Positions 46,196 to 58,653 of a DNA stretch of 64,000 nucleotides are shown piece after piece (positions within the stretch are counted from its first letter, which is position 1; each line of letters opens with the position of its first letter). Source of the DNA: Polytrichum commune (Eukaryota > Streptophyta > Polytrichopsida > Polytrichales > Polytrichaceae); the NCBI GenBank assembly GCA_950295325.1, contig OX485806.1:21080001-21144000 (forward strand), given 5' to 3'. A program made the position numbers and the translations under genes. The notes beneath the pieces were generated by a model. It did not search any database, was not told the DNA's origin, and worked only from the letters and a program-made list of their open reading frames with translations.

Positions 46196-48189
46196 AGACC
46201 CACAAGGCTTTGCAATTGAAGGACGACCCATGAATTAATATGAAATTGTCTCAAAGAACACCATTATGGGTCTACATTTGAGTTTCAATCCAAGAATTCA
46301 TAGAAAATTTACATGTGCTTCCCAAACTAGCAAAATCGGCTTTCATATTCCTCATTTGGATTTACTAGTGTACTCATGGAGTGTTTATGTTATTCCCAAA
46401 CTCCTCATGCATATCATGTTTAGAAATGCTTAAACTATCCACAGTAAATACTCTCACCTTACAAAGACTCACAACATCACAAAAGGGTGTTAAATAATGA
46501 CGACTTGACTTTTGTGTCTTCGTAGCATTATTAAGCAATATCTATGTGGAAGATGTGTTCTTGAGGCTAAACTATTTAATCTTCTAGTAGTTTCCCTACC
46601 ACTTGGAACAAGGAAGTTGTCTCTACTCCCTCGCAACCAACCGTTTGAAGTTTTCTATTGACAAATATTTTTATGGACCTTGAAGTGCTTGAGAGTCGAT
46701 CTTGCATTTTCCACTTGTACTTGTACTTGGAACTCGTACTTGTAGCCAACCAAGTTGAAGATCAAATACTTTTGAATTATCTTGTCCAAGTTTGGAAAAT
46801 GCTTATAAAATGATTTGGTAGAAATCAAAAAGATAGGTATCTTCATTTCAACCATGTAGATGTAAGTAGTCTAAAATTCACCCTTTGTAACTTTTCTTTT
46901 AAAAAAATTTTAAAAAATTATGTCAACTTCATATAAGATGTTTCATTCACATTCTAAAATACATCTTTGATTTGAGCTGGAACCACCATACATTTAAGGT
47001 AAACATGTCTAATTTAGTTACTTACCTTAATCACACACACTTATGTTTGAGTGTTTTATGGTTCGGTGTGGCTTCTAGAACATACTCCAAAAACACATAT
47101 GTTTAAAAGAGATTGGACTCCAACTCAACACATAATAACTAGTATTGATTTTTGCACCCGTCAAATGCCCATCAAATGTGCATCATGTGTAAATTTGGGG
47201 TTGTGGCAGGTGCAAAAACCAATTTTGATTAATAACCATTCCAAACTTAATATTCAACATCATAATTGGAGAGGAGGCGAAACGTGGACCTCCATAACCG
47301 GTTTAATGGAACATGACAACCTTCACTTTCTAAAAGAATAAGATAGTCTTTCATACGATCTTCAAAAGTTTCAAGGGAAGTGAGTACGGCCTTGATTTGG
47401 ATGTGCTAATCATCTCATACTAAACTGGTGTTGCATGCACTAGAATAAGTGGGCTAGACAAGGAAAAAAGTGACTATTTAAAGACCCATCTATCTTAGGA
47501 GTTGAATATATGTATATGTAGATTGGAGTCTTCAAATCATCCAAATATCATTTCATAAGAGGAAAGAGAGAGAGGATCGAGGTAGTTATTTCATAAGACG
47601 GGTTTGTGAAATGCTCCTTTTTTTAAAGTGAAGTTACTTAATTAATCGCATGATAATTCGCAGATGCTCGCCTCAACTGTCAAGATTGACTCATTGATAT
47701 TACGGTCACTATTTGGAACTAGAATCATGATTCGTCGAATTTTCCCATGATCATACCATTATCGGTATGAATAGCCAACCACTTTCCCGAAGTTAGTATG
47801 GAGGCTCCCCTTTTCTAAGTACAAAGTAGGTGGCATTCCTTGTCACAAATAGGCGGGGCACGCTTCACGGGCTAAAATGGCAAAACGTCCTTGAATAGTT
47901 TAATTGCAAGGATCGATATTCCCAAAACTTGAACCTTTGAACCATTTCTTTGGAGTATGTGTTCAAGAGCCGCTTTCACCTTGCAAAAATTTTCTTTTCT
48001 CACTTTCTCGTTTCTTTTCTTGTGTCTCGCAATCTCTAGAGAGAGGGAGTTATCGTTTACGAGCGTACTTCGCTCTCATCCATCCAACGTTAAAAATTTG
48101 ACTTTTTATAGGTTTGTTGTCGATTCATCTCAGATGATCATGTGAAGATTAATGCAGGGTCTTCGGTGATCTGAAGTTGAGTTCGTAGT
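46196..48189. other. AT-rich sequence with one small inverted repeat
   Basis: No gene. ATTGATTTTTGCACC (47143-47157) and GGTGCAAAAACCAAT (47209-47223) form an inverted pair around 51 bp, a possible tiny MITE. Confidence 0.4.
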
Positions 48190-49110
48190 TCGGGAAGCCA
48201 AAAAGGTTGATGGGACTGTAATTACATCGAGGTGGTTTCAAAACCAGTTGATGCATTAGAGTGGTGAAGTGCGGTAGCCTCTGTGAGATAGAGGCCAATG
48301 TCAACTTGATTGGCTGAATGAAATAAAAACTTGAGGCTCTCTAGAACTACGTTGTCATGGAAATAATGATGGAAACTTATCTCTTATGCTTGAAAACCCT
48401 AAACTTACAGTCAAAGAACGCACTTTGACGTGAGACATCATTTGCATCATCATGCCTTCTTGAAAACCTTCCAACAAGAGTGTTTCACGTCACCTTCCCA
48501 AACTTCAATGCCATATGTGAAAGTTGGAAGTACCGAAGCCTTGAATAGATGGGATTTGAGTTCCCAGCATGTGACTCCAACTATTGTCTCTTTCCTCTAA
48601 GGTGCCCATCAAGGCTTCCATACCTATGATCTTCACCTTTTACTCAATGGCTCGAAATAACCATGTGAATAGAAATCAATCCCAATGTATTTGTATTCGT
48701 GGGTTATCCCAATTTGGTCTTTGTCTAAGTAAAATGCCTTTTGGTTTAATCTTCTTTTGTTGCAACCAAATATCATGCTTTTAGTCTTAGATAAATTGAC
48801 TTCAAGGCTAGAAGACCTACAAATATCATAGCTTGTTCATAAGTCTTTGTAAGTGTGATCCCGGTTTAGAGAGTATAACAACATCGTCAACATAACGAAG
48901 AATGGCAACCACTCTGTTAAATAAGCATGGAGAATCCCTATTGATCTCATCCAAATATGTTTCAAGTTCATTAATGTACAAGCCAAATAATGTGGGGGAG
49001 AGGGACATCCTTGTTTAACACCAATATTGATGCTAATCCCAGAATCAATTCGACTAAAAACAATGACCTCTAGGTTGCATATAATTTGAGGGCTTTTATG
49101 TTGGGTGAAT
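48190..49110 (-). pseudogene. LINE reverse transcriptase fragment
   Basis: Minus strand: SINIGVKQGCP (49050) and, one frame over, LSPTLFGLYINEL and the catalytic LRYVDDVVIL (48826-49008). Then comes SLEVNLSKTKSMIFG (about 48800), EYKYIGIDFYSHG (48680) and FKASVLPTFTYGIEVW (48500-48550). The order is correct for a non-LTR reverse transcriptase, with several frame changes. YVDD replaces the FADD of the 30-kb LINE, so it belongs to a different LINE lineage. The 3' part down to 48190 is repeated inverted at 49640-49885. Confidence 0.75.
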
Positions 49111-49269
49111 GAGAGGTACGCTCCTATACAATAATTCCCTCTCTCTTTGCTTCACAACTCCTCACAAATATTGTGAGCAAAAAATCAAACTTAAGTACCC
49201 CCTTCCAACGGAGATCCCTTTGTTTTAATTTTATTTGTTCCGATGTGTTATTTGTTATGCTAGTGTAAA

Positions 49270-49431
49270 ACTTCAAAGAGTTAAGGTAGGCGGGTATTTT
49301 ATGGACACTTTCCACTCTGCACCCACTTCTCATAGGATACAAAAACATGCAATTAGTGTGAGATGATTGGCAAATCCAAGTCGTGCCCATAGCCATTTTA
49401 GTCATAATTTTTGGAGCTCGTATGAATATCC
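49270..49431 (+). repeat. Family X repeat, first block
   Basis: Contains CTGCACCCACTTCTCATAGG, AGTCGTGCCCATAGCCATTTT and GGAGCTCGTATGAATATC, matching 18480-18600 in reverse complement. The family then breaks off and resumes at 49893. Confidence 0.65.
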
Positions 49432-49639
49432 TATCAAATGATTGCCTCCACCTCAAGGATTTTCTTGAATATGAATTTAATTTGTAATTGAAGCAACCAT
49501 TGATGCCACCACAATGCAAGATCATTGTTGCTTATTGCACTTTGAATCATAGACTTGTCATTAAAACTAGACGGTGGTTGAATATCCCTATGTGCAGAGA
49601 TAATAGATTATGCCACTTTTCTCTCATGACGTAGTTAAA

Positions 49640-49885
49640 AACAAGGCGCACTCTATATATCCCCTATATAACTCCATTAGGGATAAATTTCAATCACTTT
49701 TGAGAAAGTAGTATCAAGAAGTCTCAAGTCTTTCTTTCAATTGGAACATCAAGTCGATATTAGCCTCTATCTCAAGAGGGTTATTGCACTCCACCACTCT
49801 AGGGAATCAACTAGTTTGACACCGTCTGGATGTGCTATCAGTCCCATAAGCCTTTTGGCATCCTGGACTTTTAGATCAATTTCGT
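49640..49885 (+). pseudogene. LINE 3' fragment in opposite orientation
   Basis: Reverse-complement match to 48190-48400. Seen on the minus strand it shares ATGCCAAAAGGCTTATGGGACTG-like, GTTGAT-CCTAGAGTGGTG and GAGATAGAGGC blocks with the plus strand near 48200-48300. It is part of a 462-bp segment (49432-49892) that splits the family X repeat, so it arrived after family X. Confidence 0.6.
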
Positions 49886-49892
49886 TTCATTT

Positions 49893-50150
49893 CATTGTCA
49901 AGGTGAACGTGATTCTCTAAGTCATTGATGACATATAGGTCCCCCTCCCCCCCCCCCCCCCAAATCATGTTCACTATTGCATCTAGAATGGTTAACAAAT
50001 TCTAAGCATGCAGTCCAATCTCTTTTCAACACACGTCCATTTGGTGACCATTCTTAGATCCACACCCAACCATACACCACTAAACTATAGATGTCCATTA
50101 AAGACCATAGTCCAAATTAGGCACATATACCTTACTCCATTCTATTGAGG
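49893..50150 (+). repeat. Family X repeat, second block
   Basis: Same orientation as the intron copy at 23037-23345. Shares the CATATAGGTCCCCC block, here expanded into a 15-C run (49947-49961), and the following CACACC(C)AACCATACACCAC-like stretch. Confidence 0.7.
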
Positions 50151-51361
50151 AAAAAATACTGGTATTTTGTGCCCATTGATTTCGAGGTTTACATTAAAAT
50201 TTGTCTTTCCCACGTAACATCCAACTAATTTTACATGAAGTTAAGTGTAAGCTGAGTGGAACAAAGAGAAATTGCATTTGAACACAATTTGGATACATTA
50301 TAGGCTTTGGAGTTTACATCAAGACTTAGTGTTGAAAAACGCAACCCCTCAACACATCTATTCTTCAAGCTTGTGCTAAGAAACGTAATCTAAATTAGAT
50401 TAGTTCCCTAATTCTTTAATCCTTCACATTCATAATCTCATAGATTCTATAGGAATCTCGGCCAATGCAAGTCTCATTAATGTGACTCCAAAGTACTAAT
50501 ACTTAGAGCCAATAAACAGGGAGACCCAACTACTAAGCTAGTTACAGATGAGCTGGTTGATTTTGAGAAATCAGCGGTCGAAGTTCAAGACTTCAGGAAA
50601 ATTACGGATCATTTTAGAATAATGAGAGAACATACCTCGAATTAATAAAGAATAATCAAAATATGTCAATATGTAACCAGTTGGACTTGGAATCACTATG
50701 ATCTTGACCGATTTTGTCAAAAAAAAACTCCATGGACATTCTTTAGAACACATCTAAATGATCCTAGCAATGTTTGGGGAAAATGGGAGAAAAACCAATA
50801 GCTACAGTGATTACGGTAAATAGTGTGGATAACCCTAGGTGTGGCCCACAATACACACCATCATGAATGAAAATAGTGTGCAAATCTACTTACATTTATC
50901 ATTCCCGCAACCCACGTGACACACCCATCTCCTTCTTCTATGTTCGAACATTTTTAAAATGGAATTATGTTCGTTATTTTTTCATCCAATAGAAATATTT
51001 AGACCAACAACATGGACCTTTGGTGTTAAATATTTTGGGATGTTAAATTAGTGTGCATTTAAAGTATTCACCTCAACGTTATCATGTGGTAATAAGCTCA
51101 ATAGTGAGGCCCACAATATTCTCCATAAATAGTGTTGTTTCAAGCCGATTGGTTGAAATGTCATGAAAGAAAACCTCAAGTTCTATTCAAATTGTAAGTG
51201 GGAATGCGACCATTTTAGAATAATGGTAGAAAATATAGGTCTTTCAATGTCTCGAGGTTGTACTTCACCAATCTTCTTTATAAAAAAAATGTCTAGCTTT
51301 GGGAAACTTAGCATCTTGACAGTTGTTTCCAAATTGATCTCGGCAGTTGGACCATAATCGC

Positions 51362-52511
51362 CAGTGTTCAAGATTGAAGCCCTCATATGAGTTTCATTTT
51401 GAAGGGCTCTAAAATTTGAGCCCTTCGGTTGAAGGGCTAGTTCAAATTCAAGACGTCAATTCAGTAATATAGAAATAAAATATAAAAAACTCATATTAAA
51501 CTTATGCATGATTTATATGGTGCATGCTTCCAATACAATGTGAAGAATTAAGAATCAACCATCTAACTCCACCTCTTCTAGTGATAATGCCCTACGCTTG
51601 TTGGTTCTTGTGCCAATTTTCCAAGATTCAAAAATACTATCCCAATCCATGAATTCAACTCCTAACCCATTTAGACTAACCCTCATTAAAGCATCTAGTG
51701 TGTCAAGGTTGAGTCTAGTTCTCCTTTCACTCTTAACCCAATTTTGCTTTGAAAAACCACGCTCACAAACAACAGTGCTAGTTGGGATCACAAGTATGGC
51801 TGGCCATAGCGACATCATAGTTGGCCAATTAATCATGAACTCCCGGTCATTGCCACAAAAAACCCAAGCTTCTTGCATACTTCGGCGTTCACAAACGGAA
51901 CATAACATCTCCACGAATTCTAGCAATTCCGCATTGCATTGATTAACAAGGTCATCGCTCCAACGGAAATGTGTCACCAACCGGTTCAACCATTGTTCCG
52001 TTAATGTCCCTCTGTCCAATTCATCTACGGGATAGTGCTTCGGGCTAAAAAGCCGGGCCGCATTGAAAATGGACCACCACCATCATGCTCCACCACTACC
52101 AGTGTGCTGGCCTTCACCCCACAAAAAACATTCATTCGTGATTAGCCTGTGAATTACATCACAAACCTTTAAATTTGTAGACCCAAATCAGTACTGATTT
52201 CACATTGATTGAATCACATCACACTACAACACTAACTCAATGCTTACCAAAGAAAGGGTTGGATTCCAATCTTTTGCAAGACCTAAAAAGTTGAATTCCA
52301 AGTCAGATCGATGTTGAATGAATCATTTGCTAGGTGTTGAGGTTGTCATTGTAGCGCTACAGTGTTGACGGGTGTAAAAATTTTGAGGACGTCAAGTGAA
52401 GTTTTCATTTTGAGTTTGGGGTTGCATTTTGAAGGGTTGTTTTGAGAGAGGTATATTTTGAAGGGCCAAATCGCGTTTGAAGGGCATTGAAGACTTCAAT
52501 CTTGAACACTG
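51362..52511. mobile_element. Complete hAT element, 1,150 bp, with 8-bp target duplication
   Basis: Begins CAGTGTTCAAGATTGAAG and ends CTTCAATCTTGAACACTG: perfect 18-bp terminal inverted repeats with the CAGTG ends typical of hAT elements. Both ends are flanked by the identical 8-mer ATAATCGC (51354-51361 and 52512-52519), the expected duplication length. GAAGGGC-type sequences recur near both ends as subterminal repeats. It carries only the C-terminal part of a transposase, so it is non-autonomous (internally deleted). Perfect ends and target duplication suggest a fairly recent insertion. Confidence 0.95.
51555..52019 (-). pseudogene. hAT transposase C-terminal (dimerisation) domain
   Basis: A 154-codon frame with the hAT C-terminal dimerisation signature: WPAILVIPTSTVVCERGFSK then WVKSERRTRLNLDTLDALMR, matching the usual (I/V)-P-x-S-x-x-x-E-R-x-F-S and R-(S/N)-x-L-x-x-x-x-L-x-x-L-(L/M). 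Upstream domains (zinc finger, catalytic core) are absent within the element. The frame is still open, so the loss came from internal deletion more than from point decay. Confidence 0.85.
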
Positions 52512-52599
52512 ATAATCGCACATTGGCTCTTCCCACAAAGGCAGGCAAGGCTTTCTTTTGCACCCGTTACAAGCCAAAAGAAATGCATATAAAGTCCGA

Positions 52600-54439
52600 A
52601 ATTAATCTTGCCCGTTGAAAGAAAAGCGGTATGAAAAAATGCTTGTCATATGGAAAGCCCACAAAAAAAATCAACCCGTCAAAAGAAAGGTCATCTAAAT
52701 CATTACCTGTCAACCATATCCCATAAATATGGGCAAACAATGTTGTATCCCATAACATATAAGCCATGCTTCAATCTCATGATCGATGTAGGAGATATAA
52801 GTTAACTTCTACACTTGTTAGTGACACCTAACTAACCCAATTTGAGTTTGTGTTGAGTTTTCAATGTGATTGTTCTTATTGAAGATGTTTATTTTGAAGA
52901 GTTTGAGAGTAGACGTGATCTAACTGAAAATGATTTAATTGGGGGTTTTCCCCCTAAAGTCTTGAACTTCAACCGATACACTGTTGGTTCTTCCCATGCA
53001 TTGATAGTTTGGTGTGAGGTCATCTTTCGGTTTTTCTTTACTAAATTGGGGTTTTTCTTGAACCCTTTAACTTCAACCAATTAATAAAAAAAACCATGTT
53101 GGTTCCCAAACCCTACCTTGAATATACACAAAGCTCGATATATTATTTCAAATAGAAATTGTCCTTATCGTTTCCTAACAAAGCATTATTTTTTGGGATT
53201 TACTTACCCACTCATGCTTGAGATATTCAGAGTTATCTCCTCAAACTTTGTGCACCCTTGATAATTGGTCCATGGTAAGTTGGTATTAATAGTAAAAAGT
53301 TATAATATGTATTGAGGCTCAATACTATGCATTTATATCTTAAACTATATTTATTTGCATGAATTAAACATTAGTATGGATCATAGATGATTGGATATAT
53401 GCTTCAGGTGTGGACCAATAGAGCAGCAAGTGCAATCAATATAGAAAGATCATGTGGGTTTCTGAACCATGGCTTGAATCTTTATATGGAGCTCAATATG
53501 TGATTTTAAATGGCATTTTTCCATGTTATGTCCTGTCAAAGCACTAATTTGTGAAAGTGAAATCATTGGAACCTTCAGGAAAGTCCTCATTGCTCTTGGA
53601 ATTGGACGACTCTATAGTTATTGGGTGTTTAATAATAATCGTACGTGTGTTGGGATAAATATTCTAAGAGTGCATTGAGGGTGTCTGGACATACTCACAA
53701 AAGGCATCGAAGGATAATGTAAATTACATTCATAGTTTGGTGTGAGGTGATCTTTTGGTTTTTGAGCAGAATGTAATGTTGTGTGCAAGAAATCCGTGAT
53801 GTCATGTAATGTGACGAGAATGTGATTTGGTCTAATTTGGTGACTTGTTGATATGTTTAACCTCGTTTATGAAACTAAGGAGGGTGGGTTGAGGCCATAG
53901 AGCTAGTTGATTCCTCTTAATGTTCACTCTCGAGAAGAACATGTGCGCAACCTTGTTTAATCTTAATTGTTTGTTTTTATCAAAGTAGATTATCAAATCA
54001 ACATCAAGATGGCATCATGAAGTATTTCAAGGTTGGGCAGACCAAGGAGGGATCCTCACGAACTCTGCATAACATCGTTAGTTGGTTTTCAAGGTTCACA
54101 GAGATATGAACCTTCTTAAGAGGTAGATCTTTTAAATTGTTTCCTCTAGGATATGTAAATTATGAAGATATTTACCTATGTATATTTATATATATGGATG
54201 ATTGTATTATAAATGTATGAATTTTTTTGAACATTGTATTATATTACTTTAAAAAATACTTCCATAGAACTTTTATTTTTTTGAAGTGTTCTTTCACATT
54301 GTGTTATTTTATAGAAGTTTTGGTTTTCGTATCTTATAGTTTAATCAATCAAGGATGGTTTTGTATAGATTACATCACAAACACAAGTGACCGAGCTACT
54401 TTCTAACAATGAACATTCACTTTCCGATGATGATTTATT
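52600..54439. other. AT-rich sequence; nothing recognised
   Basis: No gene or repeat boundary identified. Confidence 0.3.
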
Positions 54440-54720
54440 GGACTCTCAAGAAGTTCAACAACATGCACCCACAATAGCTCGTGCACGGACGTATGAAAGG
54501 AAGTTTAGACCATCTTGAAAAATTGGTAGGAAATGGCTCATACATATGAGACTACATGGTGGGCCCTACACATGGTTATATGAAATGCTCTGCATGCAAG
54601 GAATTTCGTACTAACTCACCACATGATTTGGGAGCATGTTGCAAAAATATGCAAAAATCATCCATATGTAACAACGAGAAAAATAATGACTATAAATCCG
54701 TGGTGGCTAGATGGGAGGCG
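54440..54720 (+). pseudogene. Possible hAT N-terminal zinc-finger fragment
   Basis: Plus-strand text RARTYERKFRPS, then after a stop KIGRKW and, in another frame, MKCSACKEFRTNS. This follows the KF-x-PSW...(M)-x-C-x-x-C-x-x-F layout at the start of ZNF862-like hAT transposases. Heavily decayed. It could be the missing N-terminal half of the same family as the fragments at 42.9-43.6 and 51.5-52.0 kb, but on the other strand. Confidence 0.35.
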
Positions 54721-56664
54721 TAATTTGGTAGGAAAAACTAAAAATATTCATGTCACTGACATTGTCACATTCCCAAAATAGTTAATTTTGTAACAAAGAA
54801 AAGAAAAGAAAAGTTCCAACCACTTCAAGGACCATATCTTAGAGTCAATGATATAAAATTTCAATCCATTTGCTCTAGATGGTGCAAAGCTTTATTATGT
54901 CAAGATGCAAGGGAAAAAAAATAGGAAAAAAAGCGGGAAAAAAGCGGGAAAAATTTGTCGTGAGAAATGTATCTTTGAAAAATGCTTGCAACCACTATTT
55001 GACTTCTCGGGCATTCAAGGGTTAAGCCTAACAACGACATACTAAAAAAATAAAATAGAACTAGCATCGGTTTGCAATCATAATATTTTTCAAATCCATA
55101 ACAGTATTCAATGAGATTGACAACATTCAAAAGAATATTCATGAAGATTGTCCACGTTCCGTCGAAATATTCCATGGAATATTATTAGTTCCACAAAACA
55201 TTGTTATGGATTTGAATAATGTTACGATCACACTATCTTGTGGAAATTTAATAATAAAAACCTTCTAGAGATCTAAATTCCAATGTGAGACAGAGGTGTG
55301 GATTTGCACATATACCATGTAGTGAGTTACATGGCATTTGCCGGAGCATTTGGTTTATTGCATCCCGAATGCCATCTATTCTTTGAAGTCTTTTGCAAAC
55401 TAATCTTCATGAAGGTTTAGACCACTGGTTTTCAAGCAAGAGGATTTCAAGCAAAGCAATACTCTTAGATTCAACTTGTCCCGCTTAGCCTCACTTTTTG
55501 GCAAGAAATTGTGCTCAACATTAACACATCAAAATATAGCTTGTGACGCATTGAATTGGAGTATGTTGGATTGTCTCTAATTAATTTGCATAACATTATA
55601 AAGCCATGTGGATTGGTTCCATGGCCCTTGGGAGGTGCACCTTTCAGTAAAAAGCAAGAACCACGTGCATTCGCAAGATACTCTAAAAACCCTCTTATGT
55701 GCAAGTGTTTGTTAGTTTGTAAAATCAAGCAATACAAGTACAATGGCAATGGCAAAAATGCAAGTGACAATATGTATATGTAAGAAAAAATATGTATATT
55801 TAGTCATTAACAGAAGTATACAAATGTGCTTTGGAATAATAATGAACGCCTATCATATGTATAATATAAAACCCTAGCATTCATTAATAAAGGCGTCGAA
55901 GACTTTTTCATACTTTGCATGTAAATCACATACATCTATGTCTATGTCATAGAAGCTAATGCAATTATTGTTTCTAAATCTAGCATCAAGTGCACTGTAA
56001 GATCGTAAGTCCACTTATTGTCTGGTTTGGATGAACCAATCTCCATGCTTGATGGACGGTATATCAAGTCAATTGGATCCCTATACTCCACCCAACAGTT
56101 ACCAATTTTTTTACGCATCCTATAAACTCTCCCAACAAACCAAACCTTAATTGGATCTAATGTTTTTGGTCTACTTGTTTTGTGACAATTATGGCTTCAG
56201 ATGCGTTCTAAAAACACACACTTCGTAATAACAACCAGGGTTTAACATAGTATCATGATTTGTAGTAGTAAGGAGTTTAGGCTTCATATATAATATCTTA
56301 GCCTTAATGTGAGTCAATCAATTTTCAGATGAAGTTAAATTGCCATTCAATTGACTACCAAATGTACTTTTGAAAATTCTAGACTCCCCTACATCCACAT
56401 AAGTCACAACGGACTTTACATTAGATTGAGAGGGCATTTTAACATCTTCATGTTCATAACTTAGAATATCCAAGGCATGTTGAAGCTCACTTTGCAACTC
56501 CACATCTTCTTGTAAATTATTTCCAACTTGCGGCTACATCAACTTTGTCTCTATGACAACATTCTTGCACACGATTGATACGTCTTCTCCAACACTACAA
56601 TTTTCTTTTGTCACCACCTTGTGCACTGGAATCATCAATCAATTTATAATTATAATCACACTCC
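54721..56664. other. AT-rich sequence with one foldback fragment
   Basis: No gene. Around 55095-55230 lies a relative of the foldback repeat at 45385-45545 (ACAAAACATTGTTATGG, then ATTTGAATAATGTTA). Confidence 0.4.
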
Positions 56665-56669
56665 TCGTC

Positions 56670-58648
56670 TGTCACCAAAAAGCCTCCACCCTTCAATTTC
56701 GTCCTAGCCCGAATGGAGAAGTTTATAATGACATGTAGAGATTTCTCTCTTTGTAACACAATGTATGATTCCAATCTATCGTTGGAATATACACAACTTA
56801 GCCAAGTCTATACTATGTCTTCTTACACTCCTTAGTCTCGGGTAATGTCACATCCTTGTACTTCTCTAAAGTCCACCCGGCCGCTTTGGCCACACATGCC
56901 TTCAAAGATATTCCTCTTGTGAAGCGAGTCCTTGCCGTCGACTCCACACTACTACATGAGTTCTCGCTTATTGATTCCATGAATTACACAAGTTTTAAAT
57001 ATTGATAAATACTTGTCACTTATTGTAGTTTTCTTCGCACGCTTCAACCACTATATTGGTTTAATGAACTAATGGTTATCCCTAATGGAACCAAGCAAAC
57101 TTCCTTTGTTCCCCTAGACTTTACTAGCTAATAGTGTAACTTTCCCATTACTTCTCGGAATGTCCTGAAATTTTATCTGTAACTAGAGAAACAAAGCAAA
57201 AAACATCTCACCAATTTGTGAGCCTATCCTATTTTTTGTCCGACAGTGATGACCATTTTAGTGTGTCAGTCTACCCAGATTTCAGAATGTCATAACTTCC
57301 TCTCACAGGCTCCAAAGAACTTCAAATTTTGGGAGCAATCACAAAAACTAATTGTTTATGACCCCCTGAAGTTTCAAACTATTTTAATTTTCTGCCAAAA
57401 CGTTATGGCCTTTTTAGTCTGCAACTCTTAAAAACACTTCAGAATGATATATCTCCTTCTGATCTATTCGGAATGACTTGAAATTTGTACCACAACTAGG
57501 AAACCTAAGAACAACGCATTCCTCAAAATTTCATGCGTTTCCAAGCCTTTGTCCAGGAGTTATGCCCATTTCAGTTTGAAAATGTAGGCGAAGTTCAGAA
57601 AGTCATAACTTCCTCTCACAGGCTCCAAAGAACTTCCAATTTTGGGAACAATCACAAAAACTAATTGTTTATGACTCCCTAAAATTTTAAACTATTTTCA
57701 TTTTTTGCCAAAACGTTATGGCCTTTTTAGTCTACAACTCTTGAAAACACTTCAGAATGATATATCTCCTTCTCATCTACTCAGAATAACTTGAAATTTG
57801 TACCACAACTAGGAAACCTAAGAACAAAGCATCCCTCAAAATTTCATGCGTTTCCAAGCCTCTGTCCAGGAGTTATGCCCATTTCAGCTTGAAAATGTAG
57901 GCGAAGTTCAGAATGTCATAACTGCTGCTCCAGTACTCCAAACATCCTCAGATTTTGACCATGTTCATATAAACAAGTTGTTTACTAACCCTCTAAATTT
58001 CAACGAAGTATCTTCTTCTGCTTGGAAGTTATGCCCCTTACAACCTAGACTACTCAAGAAATACCCAAGAAATATGAACTCAAATACTACAACTTGAAGC
58101 CATAAAATATCTTAAAATTATTCACACCAAAACTAATTCTAACAAAGCCAACTAGCCTTGACTCTCCAACTAAAAACTAAGCACACACATGTGCTCCAAT
58201 CTTGCTTCTAACACACCCACACTTATAACACGTGGGGTGCCTTGAAGCACGAAGGGAAGAGATGATGAGTGAGGGAAGAATGAGAGATTATATAGTGAGT
58301 TTAAGGGGGTGAGCACCCTCAAGGCTCACGATAAGCCCTCGAGATCTTCTCCTACTTTGTAGGCTCTAATCCTATCTCCTAAGCCTTCCTCCCTCAAATG
58401 ATCAACAATGATCAACAATGATCCTAATTCAAACATTTAATTAACCTTGGTTTTCTACCTACCATACTTTACCAAGGTTTGTCCTTCTCCTACTTAAATC
58501 CACTCCACAAAAGCCTAATGCTTCAAACTAAGTTTTCTTCAAGCTTCACTTTTTTTATATTTTTGTGAATAATCATAAATCACCAAAATACCACTTGTAA
58601 TGTTTTACAAGTGTTAACAACCAATGTGGGCATCAATTTGGGCTCACA
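56670..58648. mobile_element. Complete solo LTR, 1,979 bp, with 5-bp target duplication
   Basis: Starts TGTCACCAAAAAGCC and ends GGGCTCACA; flanked by identical TCGTC 5-mers (56665-56669 and 58649-58653). The first ~75 bp and last ~525 bp match the LTR in the MULE gene (2402-3438). No gag-pol sequence is attached, so it is a solo LTR left by recombination between two LTRs. A TTATATAG box at about 58286 lies in the conserved part and may be the promoter; orientation unresolved. Confidence 0.93.
57270..57935. repeat. 313-bp tandem repeat inside the LTR
   Basis: The phrase TCATAACTTCCTCTCACAGG recurs at 57290 and 57603, and a third partial unit begins at 57916 (TCATAACTG). Spacing is 313 bp both times, and the two full units are nearly identical. 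This array is absent from the related LTR at 2402-3438. Confidence 0.92.
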
Positions 58649-58653
58649 TCGTC

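Larger units (their letters stand above)
51183..52590 (-). other. Open frame interrupted by the hAT insertion
   Basis: If the hAT element and one 8-bp duplication are left out, the minus-strand flanks join into one frame of roughly 85 codons. It runs from CNGCKRKPCLPLWEEPMC (right flank) into GPTAEINLETTVKML and DIFFIKKIGEVQPRD (left flank). The family is unknown. The left flank has repeat-like similarity to 50580-50715, so this may be another mobile element and not a host gene. An open frame of this length could also occur by chance. Confidence 0.35.
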
